A DNA stretch of 64,000 bases, taken from the NCBI GenBank assembly GCA_007570785.1, contig ML661796.1, positions 303,156 through 367,155 on the forward strand. Direction: 5' to 3'. This stretch comes from Antilocapra americana. Taxonomy: Eukaryota; Chordata; Mammalia; Artiodactyla; Antilocapridae. Shown piece after piece: positions 54,983 through 64,000 of the stretch. The notes under the pieces were generated by a model. The model worked only from the letters and a program-made list of their open reading frames with translations. It had not been told where the DNA came from and ran no database searches. Position 1 is the first letter of the stretch, and each line of letters starts with the position of its first letter. The position numbers and the translations under genes were made by a program.

Positions 54983-56817
54983 GGGGAGGCGGTCCTAAGA
55001 TGGTGGAGGAATAGGACAGGGAGACCACTTTCTCCCCCACAAATTCATCGAAAAAACATTTGAATGCTGAGCAAACTCCACAAAACAACTTGTGAACGCT
55101 GGCAGAGAACATCAGGCACCCAGAAAAGCAGCCCATTGTCTTCAAAAGGAGGTAGGACAAAATATAAAAGATAAAAAGAGAGACAAAAGAGTTAGGGATG
55201 GAGATCCATCCCGGGAAGGGAGTCTTAATAGAGGAGAAGTTTCCAAACACCAGGAAACCCTCTCACTGGTGGGTCTGGGGGAAGTTTTCGAATCTCGGAG
55301 GGCAACATAACTGGGAGGAAAAATAAATAAGTAAAACCCACAGATTACGTGCCTGAAGGCAACTCCCAGCAGAGAAGTACCCCAGACGCTTACATCTGTC
55401 ACCAGCAAGTGGGGGCAGAACGGAGAGGAGTGGGAGGCATTGCTTAGGGTAAGGACTGGGCCTGAATGCCCTGAGGGCAATCTGAGGGAGCTAACATGAG
55501 ATAGCAACCTAAACTGTGGGATAGCCAGAGAGAAAGAGAGAGAATTATCCCATGAAAAGCCCAAACCTAAGGCACTGCCAGCCCACTCACAGAACAAAGG
55601 ACTGAGCAATACCAGAGAAGAGCTAGCCGGCTGTGGACTGGCCCATCCTCTGCTGGACACCACAGGCAGGCAGGTGCCAGCCAGAGCCAGAAAAAGGCAA
55701 ACTCGGCCCCAGAGAGGGCATCCCCTACCAAACTGCGAACAGGCTTCCAGTTTCTAATCAAAGACTTCCTGAGATTCTGGATGGTTGACACCCACCGGTG
55801 GGGGGGGGGTGTCGTAGCCAGAGATCAGCTTCCCAGAAGAGACACACGGCGGAGACGGGCACACCTGGAAACTGAGCGGCTGGGACTGGGGAGGTGATAA
55901 ATCACACTGCACCTGAAGAGAGTGCGCTTGCCAAGCACCTGGCTGCCCGAACTGCTCCAACCAGGGAGCGGCACAAAACGCAGGCCCACCTGAGCCTGCA
56001 CCTTTGTGGAGTACCCAGAAACTTGAACCTAGCGGCTTAGACCTGGGAAGTGCACGCAACTCAGGGCCTGCTCCCTGCAGAGCAACCTGAAGTCTGAGCA
56101 GGGTAGACTGGGAAAACATACATGCTGTGAGGGGGGGCAAACCCAGTGTGGCCGAGACACCACGAGTATTCCTCACACGCGCCAGGGATATTTGTTTGCA
56201 GTGCTCCTCCCTCCCCACAGCATGACTGAACAAGTGAACCTAAACAAAATACCACCTCTGCCCCCCTTGTGTCAGGGCAGAAATTAGACACTGAAAAGAC
56301 CTGCAAACAGAAGAAGCCAAATAAACAGAGGGAACCGCTTTGGAAGTGACAAGTACAACAGATTAAAATCCCTATCATTAACATCAACTACATTGGAAGG
56401 GGCCTACAGATATTGAGAAGTATAAGCTGGAACAAGGAACTATCTGAAACTGAACTGACCCCACACTGACCACAACAGCCCCAGATAAATTCCTAGATAT
56501 ATTTTTACTATTATTATTTTTTGTTAAAAATTTTTTAACTTTTTTCTTTTTTTAAAGTCCTCTATTACTCCTTTAATTTTCATTTTTATAACCATTACCT
56601 TGCCAAAAAAAGACCCTATTTTAATGCAAACTTCATGTATATTTCTTATACTTTTTGTGATTTTGGTTTTTTTTGAATATTGCATTTTTAAGAGTCTAAC
56701 CTCTATTCTAGATTTTTAATCTTTGTTTTATAGTATTTGATATAAATTTTGTACATTTAAGAATCCAATCTTCAGTACCCATTTTTACTCATGAGTGTGA
56801 TTACTGGCTTGATTATT

Positions 56818-57250
56818 CTCTCCCCCTTTTGACTCTCCTTTTTCTCCCCCAGGTCACCTCTATCTCCTCCCTCCCCCTTCTCTTCTCAACCCAATTCTGT
56901 GAATCTCTCTTGGTGTTCTGGGCTGCGGATAACACTTAGGGAACAGAGTACTGCCTAGAGCTATCTCTCTCCTTTTGATTCCCACCTTTTGCCTCCTGCT
57001 TACCTCTATATCCTCCCTCCCTCTTCTCTTCTCTATGTAACTCCGTGAACCCCTCTGAGGGTTCCAGACTGTGGAGAACACATAGGGAATTGTTTACTGG
57101 CTAGATTGCTCTCTCCCCGTTTGATTCCCCCCTTCTCCTCCTGGTCACCTCTATCTCCTTCCTCTTCTCTTCTCCATGTAACTCTGTGAACCTCTCTGGG
57201 TGTCCCTTGCTATGGAGAATCTTTTCACCATTAACCTAGAAGTTTTATTA
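56818..57250 (+). repeat. Three tandem ~145-bp units in the L1 5' region
   Basis: Units start at about 56818, 56965 and 57109. Each contains a CTCTCTCC...TTTGA head, a CACCTCTAT(A)TCTCC pyrimidine block, a TGTAACTC(C/T)GTGAACC-type block and a closing 'GTGGAGAA/ATGGAGAA' block. Such monomers in L1 5' regions can carry promoter elements. Confidence 0.75.
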
Positions 57251-58975
57251 TCAGTGTTGTATAGATGGAGAAGTCTTGAGGCTACTGTAAGAATAAGACT
57301 GAAAACCAGAGGCAGGAGACTTAAGCCCAAAACCTAATAACACCAGAGAACTCCTGACTCCAGGGAACATTAATTAATAAGAAATCATCCAAAAGCCTCC
57401 ATACCTACACTGAAACCAACGACCACCCAAAAGCCAATAAGCTCCAGAGCAAGACATACCATGCAAATTCTCTAACAACACAGGGACATAGCCCTGAGCA
57501 TCAATATACGGGTTGCCCAAAGTCACGCCAAACCCATAGACATCTCAAAACCCACTACTGGACACTCCATTGCACTTCAGAGAGAATAAATTCAGCTCCA
57601 CCCACCAGAAAATTGATTCAAGCTTCCCTAACCAGGAAACTTTGACAAGCCAAGCATCCAACCCCACCTGCAGGGAGGAGCCTCCACAATAAAGAGGAAC
57701 CACAAACTGCCAGAATACAGAAATGCCACCCCAAACACAGCAATCTAAACAAGATGAAAAGGCAGAGAAATACTCAGCAGGTAAAGGAATAGGATAAATG
57801 CCCAGCAAACCAAACAGAAGAGGAGGAGATAGGGAGTCTACTGGAAAAAGAATTTAGAATAATGATAATAAAAATGACCCAAAATCTTGAAAACAAAATG
57901 GAGTTACAGATAAATGGTCTGGAGACAAGGATTGAGAAGATGTAAGAAATGTTTAACAAAGACCTAGAAGAAATAAAAAGGAGTCAATTAATAATGAATA
58001 AAGCAATAAATGAGATAAAAAAACACTCTGGAGGGAACCAACAGTAGAATAATGGAGGCAGAAGATAGGATAAGTGAGATAGAAGAAAGAATGGTGGAAA
58101 TAAATGAAGCAGAGAGGAAAAAAAGAATCAAAAGAAATGAGGACAACCCCAGGGACCTCTGGGACAATATTAAATGCCCCAACATTCGAATCATAGGAGT
58201 CCCAGAAGAAGAAGACAAAAAGAAAGGCTATGAGAAAATGTTTGAGGAGATAATAGTTGAAAACTTCCCTAAAATGGGGAAGGAAATAGTCACCTAAGTC
58301 CAAGAAATTCAGAGAGTCTCAAACAGGATAAACCCAAGGTGAAACACCCCAAGACACATATTAATCAAATTAATGAAGATCAAACACAAAGAACAAATAT
58401 TAAAAGCAGCAAGGGAAAAACAACAAATAACACACAAGGGGATCCCCATAAGGATAACAGCTGATCTCTCAATAGAAACTCTTCAGGCCAGAAGGGAATG
58501 GCAGGACATACTTAGAGTAATGAAAAAGAATAACCTACAACCCAGATTACTGTACCCAGCAAGGATCTCATTCAGATATGAAGGAGAATTTTAAAGCTTT
58601 ACAGATAAGCAAAAGCTGAGACAATTCAGCACCACCAAACCAGCTCTCCAACAAATGGTAAAGGATCTTCTCTAGGCAGGAAACACAGAAAGGGTGTATA
58701 AACTCAAACCCAAAACAACAAAGGAAATGGCAATGGGACCATACTTATTAATAATTACCTTAAATGTAAATGTGTTGAATGCCCCAAGCAGAAGACAAAG
58801 ACTGGCTGAATGGATACAAAAACAAGACCCCTATATATGCTGTCTACAGGAGACCCACCTCAAAACAAGGGACACATACAGACTGAAACTGAAGGGCTGG
58901 AAAAGATATTTCACACAAACATAGACCAAAAGAAAGCAGGAGTCACAATACTCATATCAGATAAAACAGACTTTT

Positions 58976-59203
58976 CACAGCCTTGAAACATGTTAATTAT
59001 CATATGTCTAATCAATCGCCAGCCCAAAATTGATTCTCGGGGCTGGTGCATTGAGATTTCCCGGGGGGAAGGGAGGAGGGAGGGGGGAGGGAGGGGTTTC
59101 TGGAGGGGGAGCATATGTAAACCCATGGTGATATCATGGCATTGTATGGCAAAAACAATAAAAGGGAGGAAAAAGAAAAGAAAAGAAAATCTAACAAAAA
59201 AAT
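58976..59203 (+). mobile_element. L1 3' end inserted in the endonuclease region of the larger L1
   Basis: 'GAAACATGTTAATTATCATA', a G-rich tract, 'GCATATGTAAACCCATGGTG' with a GATATCA variant, and an AAAAGAAAAG tail. ORF2 sequence resumes with 'AAGGCTATGAAAAGAGACAA'. The variant matches the copy at 27879-28178. Confidence 0.85.
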
Positions 59204-60714
59204 AAATAAAGGCTATGAAAAGAGACAAGGACACTACATAATGATCAAAGGATCAATCAAAGAAGAAGAAATAACAATTATAAATATATATGTACCCAAC
59301 ATAGGAGCACTGCAATATGTAAGGCAAATGCTAACAAGTATGAAAGGGGAAATTAACAATAACACAATAATAGTGGGGGACTTTAATACTCCACTCACAC
59401 CTATGGATAGATCAACTAAAAAGAAAATTAACAAGGAAACACAAACTTTAAATGACACAATGGACCAGCTAGACCTAAATGATATCTATAGGACATTTCA
59501 CCCCAAAACAATCAATTTCACCTTTTTCTCAAGTGCACATGGAACGTTCTCTAGGATAGATCACATCCTGGGACATAAATCTAGCCTTGGTAAATTCAAA
59601 AAAATTGAAATCATTCCAATCATCTTTTCTGGACACAATGCAGTAAGATTAGATCTCAATTACAGGAAAAATAAACTATTAAAAATTCCAACATATGGAG
59701 GCTAAACAACATGCTTCTGAATAACCAAAAGAAATAAAAGAAGAAATAAAAATATGCATAGAGATGAATGAAAATGAAAGCACAACAACCCAAAACCTAT
59801 GGGACACTATAAAAGCAGTGCTAAGGGGAAGGTTCATAGCAATACAGGCTTACCTCAAGAAATAAGAAAAAAGTCAAATAAATAACTGAACTCTACACCT
59901 AAAGCAACTAGAGAAGGAAGAAATGAAGAAACCCAGGGTTAGTAGAAGGAAAAAAATCTTTAAAATTAGGGCACAAATAAATGCAAAAGAAATAAAAGAG
60001 ACCATAGAAAAATCAACAAAGCCAAAAGCTGATTTTTTGAGAAGATGAATAAAATTGACAAACCACTAGCCAGACTCATCAGGAAACAAAGGGAGAAAAA
60101 TCAAATCAACAAAATTAGAAATGAAAATGGGGAGATCACAACAGACAACACAGAAATTAAAAAGATCATAAGAGACTACTGTCAGCAGCTATATGCCAAT
60201 AAAATGGACAAGTTGGAAGAAATGGACAAATGCTTAGAAAAGTATAGCTTTCCAAAACTGAACCAGGAAGAAATAGAAGATCAAAACAGACCCATCACAA
60301 ACACGGAAATCAAAACTGTAATCAGAAATATTCCAGCAAACAAAAGCCCAGGACCCGATGGCCTCACAGCTGAATTCTACGAAAAACTTAGAGAAGAGCT
60401 AACACCTATCCTACTCAAACTCTTCTAGAAAATTGCAGAAGAAGGTGAACTTCCAAATGCATTCTATGAGGCCACCATCACTATAATACCAAAACCAGAC
60501 AAAGAGGCCACAAAAAAAGAAAACTACAGGCCAATATCACTGATGAACATAGATGCAAAAATCCTTAACAAAATTCTAGCAAACAGAATCCAACAACATA
60601 TTAAAAAAATTATATATCGTGACCAAGTGGGCTTTATCTCAGGGATGCAAGGATTCTTCAATATCTGCAAATCAATCAATGTAATACACCATATTAACAA
60701 ATCGAAAAATAAAA

Positions 60715-61266
60715 TCCATATGGTTATCTCAATAGATGCAGAAAAAGCATCTATTCATCTATTCAACATTCATTATGATAAAAACTCTCCAGAAAGCAGG
60801 ACTAGAAGGAACATACCGCAACATAATAAAAGCTATATATGACAAACCCACAGCTAACATTATCCTCAATGGTGAAAATAGGGGAACTAAACTCAGGAAC
60901 AAGACAGGGTGCCCACTCTCACCACTACTGTTCAACATAGTTGTGGAAGTTTTGGCCACAGCAATCAGAGCAGATAAAGAAATAAAAGGGATCCAGACTG
61001 GAAAAGAAGAAGTAAAACTCTCACTGTTTGCAGATGACATGATCCTCTACATAGAAAACCCTAAAACTCTACCAGAAAATTACTAGAGCTAATCAATGAA
61101 TATAGTAAAGTAGCAGGATATAAAATTAACACACAGAAATCCCTTGCATTCTTATACACTAACAATGAGAAAATAGAAAGAGAAATTAAGGAGACAATAC
61201 CATTCACCATTGCAATGAAAAGAATAAAATACTTAGGAATATATCTTCCTAAAGAAACTAAAGACC
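60715..61266 (+). repeat. RT-core duplication, copy 1
   Basis: Contains [39 protein letters not shown] and [12 protein letters not shown]. The catalytic DD is intact, but reading is broken upstream by an insertion around 60755-60780 and downstream by stops. Confidence 0.88.
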
Positions 61267-61281
61267 ATTGAAAAATATAAA

Positions 61282-61841
61282 CCACATGATTATCTCAATA
61301 GATGCAAAGAAAGCCTTTGACAAAATTCAACATCCATTTATGATAAAAACCCTCCAAAAAGCAGGACTAGAAGGAACATACCTCAACATTATAAAAGCTA
61401 TATATGACAAACCCACAGCAAACATTATCCTCAATGGTGAAAAACTGAAAGCATTTCTCCTAAAGACAGGAACAAGACAAGGGTGCCCACTCTCACCACT
61501 ACTATTCAACATAGTTTTGGAAGTTTTGGCCACAGCAGTCAGAGCAGATAAAGAAATAAAAGGAATCCAGATTGGAAAAGAAGAAGTAAAACTCTCACTG
61601 TTTGCAGACAGCATGATCCTCTACATAGAAAACCCTAAAGACTCTACCAGAAAATTACTAGAACTAATCAGTAAATATAGTAGAGTTACAGGATATAAAA
61701 TCAACACACAGAAATCCTTTGCAATCCTATACACTAACAATGAGAAAACATAAAGAGAAATTAAGGAAACAATTCCATTCACTATCGAAACAAACAGAAT
61801 AAAATACTTAGGAGTATATCTACCTAAAGAAACAAAAGACC
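61282..61841 (+). repeat. RT-core duplication, copy 2
   Basis: Offset 566-575 bp from copy 1. Open for 161 codons (61268-61753), with [40 protein letters not shown], and [12 protein letters not shown], where the second catalytic Asp is Ser. It is followed by the normal ORF2 continuation. Confidence 0.88.
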
Positions 61842-63640
61842 TATATATAGAAAACTATAAAACACAGATGAAAGAAATCAAAGATGACACAAATAGATGG
61901 AGGAATATACTGTGTAGAATCAATATAGTGAAAATGAGTATACTACCCAGAGCAATCTATAGATTCAATGCAATTCCTATCAAGCTACCAGAGCTCTTTT
62001 TCAGAGAACTAGAACAAATAATTTCACAATTTGTATGGAAATACAAAAAAGCTCAAATAGCCAAAGCAATTTTGAGAAAGAAGAATGGAACTGGAGGAAT
62101 CAACCTGCCTGACTTTAGGCTATACTACAAAGCCACAGTCATCAGGACAGTATGGTACTGGCACAAAGACAGAAATGTAGATCAATGGAACAAAATAGAA
62201 AGCCCAGAGATAAATCCACACACTTATGGACACCTTATCTTTGACAAAGGAAGCAAAAATATACAATGGAGAAAAGACAATCTTTTTAGCAAGTGGTACT
62301 GGGAAAACTGGTCAACCACTTGTAAAAGAATGAAACTAGAACACTTTCTAACATCATACACAAAAATAAACTCAAAATGGATTTAAGATCTAAATGTAAG
62401 ACCAGAAACTTTAAAACTCTTAGTGGAAAACATAGTCAAAACACTCTCTGACATAAACCACAGCAGTATCCTCCATGATCCACCTCCCAGAATATTGGAA
62501 ATAAGAGCAAAAATAAACAAATTGGACCTAATTGAAATTAAAAGCTTCTGCACAACAAAGGAAAATGTAAGCAAGGTGAAAAGACAGACTTCAAAATGGG
62601 AGAAAATAATAGCAAATGAAGAAACTGACAAAGAATTAATTTCAAAAATATATAAGCAACTCCTGGCAGCTCAATTCCAGAAAAACAAGTGACCCAATCA
62701 AAATGTGGGCCAAAGAACTAAACAGACATTTCTCCAAAGAAGACATACAAATGACTAACAAACACATGAAAAGATGCTCAATATCACTCATTATCAGAGA
62801 AATGCAAATCAAAACCACAATGAGGTACCATTTCACGCCAGTCAGAATGGCTGCTATGAAAAAGTCTACAAGCAATAAATGCTGGAGAGGGTGTGGAGAA
62901 AAGGGTACTGCAAACTAGCACAGCCACTATGGAGAACAGTGTGGAGATTCCTTAACAAACTGGAAATAGAACTGCCATACGACCCAGCAATCTCACTGGT
63001 GGACATTCACACTGAGGAAACCAGAAATGAAAGAGACACGTGTACCCCAATGTTCATCACAGCACTGTTTATAATAGCCAGGACATGGAAGCAACCTAGA
63101 TGTCCATCAGCAGACGAATGGATAAGAAAGCAGTGGTACATATACACAATGGAATATTAGTCAGCCATTAAAAAGAATACATTTGAATCAATTCTAATGA
63201 GATGGATGAAACTGGAGCCCATTATACAGAGTGAAGTAAGCCAGATATACTAGCGCATATTTATGGAATTTAGAAGGATGATAACAATAACCCTATATGC
63301 AAGACAGAAAAAGAGACACAGATGTATAGAACAGTTTTTTTGACTCTGTGGGAGAAGGTGAGAGTGGGATAATCTGAGATAATAGCACTGAAACATGTAT
63401 ATTATCATATGTGAAACAGATCACCAGTCCAGGTTCGATGCATGAGACAGGGTGCTCAGGGCTGGTGCACTGGGATGACCCAGAGGGATGGGATGGGGAG
63501 GGAGGTGGGAAGGGGGTTCAGGATGGGGAATACATGTAAACCCATGACTGATTCATGTCAATGTATGGCAAAAACCACTACAACATTGTAAAGTAATTAG
63601 CCTCCAACTGAAATAAATAAATTTAAAAAAATAAATAAAA

Positions 63641-63689
63641 GGAAAATCACCCCTCCTAACCTCTTGCTCCTGAAATTAACCATCTTGCA
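63641..63689. other. Spacer between L1 tail and BovB
   Basis: Short unassigned stretch starting GGAAAATCACCCCTCCTAAC. Confidence 0.5.
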
Positions 63690-64000
63690 GCCATGAAATC
63701 AAAAGACAGTTGCTCCTTGGAAGAAAAGCTATGACCAACCTAGACAGCATATTAAAAAGCAAAGATATTTTTTTGCCAACTAAGGGCCATCTAGTCAAGG
63801 CTATGGTGTTTCCAGTAGTCATGGATAGATGTGAGAGTTGGGCAGTGAATAAAGCTGAGCACCGAAGAATTGATGCTTTTGAACTGTGGTGTTGGAGAAG
63901 ACTCTTGAGATTCCCTTGGACTCCAAGGAGATCCAACCCATCCATCCTAAAGGAAATCAGTCCTGAATATTCATTGGAAGGACTGATATTGAACCTGAAG
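63690..64000 (+). mobile_element. BovB ORF2 C-terminal part, runs off the window
   Basis: 'TTGCTCCTTGGAAGAAAAGC', 'GCTATGACCAACCTAGACAG', 'GAAGAATTGATGCTTTTGAA', 'CCATCCTAAAGGAAATCAGT' are plus-strand BovB, 5'-truncated at about 63690 and incomplete at 64000. Confidence 0.92.

Larger units (their letters stand above)
54983..63640 (+). mobile_element. Nearly full-length ruminant L1 (L1-BT type), rearranged and inactive
   Basis: Begins with the typical L1 5' end (GGAGGCGGTCCTAAGATGGT) and ends in an A-rich tail after 'GTAAAGTAATTAGCCTCCAA'. 5' region to about 57740; ORF1 about 57740-58594, with a coiled-coil part (RISEIEERMVEINEAER) and RRM/CTD part (ILRVMKKNNLQPRLLYPARI), broken by at least two stops. 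ORF2 about 58690-62690: endonuclease (CCLQETHLKTRDTY, then GDFNTPLTPMDRSTKKK), RT ([27 protein letters not shown]) and C-terminal region (YDPAISLVDIHTEETRNERD). The copy has an inserted L1 3' end (58976-59203), a tandem duplication of the RT core, and many stops. No clear target duplication is seen; AAAAGCAATATC before and AAAAGGAAAATC after match 10 of 12. Confidence 0.93.

Noticed and set aside
55142..56387. Long minus-strand frames (173, 159 and 108 codons)
   Set aside because: They are antisense to the GC-rich L1 5' region; no recognisable domains and no independent support.
1..64000. CRISPR array, phage, operon or toxin-antitoxin system
   Set aside because: The repeat families are mammalian; spaced identical short repeats or compact gene clusters are absent.

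Overview
This window is mammalian nuclear DNA from a ruminant, most likely a bovid. The evidence is the repeat content: many tRNA-derived Bov-tA SINEs, several copies of the RTE-type LINE BovB, ruminant-type L1, and older CHR SINEs of whales, hippos and ruminants, lying over a background of MIR, LINE2, old L1 and a Tigger1 DNA transposon shared by placental mammals. I see no prokaryotic operons, CRISPR arrays, rRNA or functional tRNA genes. Most reading frames in the window are chance frames or fall inside transposable elements.

The only convincing host coding sequence is a pair of plus-strand exons (7882-8301 and 10447-10506). Both have good splice sites, compatible phase (1-1) and lengths divisible by three. 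They encode a proline- and tyrosine-rich, lysine-free segment followed by a short conserved-looking stretch. I do not recognise the protein and could not find its first or last exon. A weaker candidate exon lies on the minus strand at 17246-17097.

Layout. 1-7.8 kb: LINE2, MIR, old L1, Bov-tA and a (TG)n tract holding a 10-N assembly gap. 7.9-10.5 kb: the two-exon gene. 13.0-15.3 kb: a long, decayed LINE2 on the minus strand in which endonuclease and reverse-transcriptase motifs can still be read. 15.3-24 kb: MIRs, SINEs and unassigned unique sequence. 24.3-29 kb: L1, Tigger1, BovB and paired SINEs. 29-44.9 kb: scattered repeats and long stretches I cannot assign. 44.9-48.7 kb: a nearly full-length BovB with target-site duplications. 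53.5-54.98 kb: an inverted second BovB copy. 54.98-63.64 kb: a nearly full-length ruminant L1 with a monomer-like 5' region, an inserted L1 3' end and a tandem duplication of its reverse-transcriptase core. 63.69-64.0 kb: the start of another BovB fragment that runs off the window.

Many insertions can be ordered in time from nesting and target-site duplications: CHR SINE before Bov-tA, LINE2 before L1, old L1 before cetartiodactyl L1 before BovB. I found no evidence of a new multi-gene system. The items most worth following are the unidentified exons and the rearranged L1.
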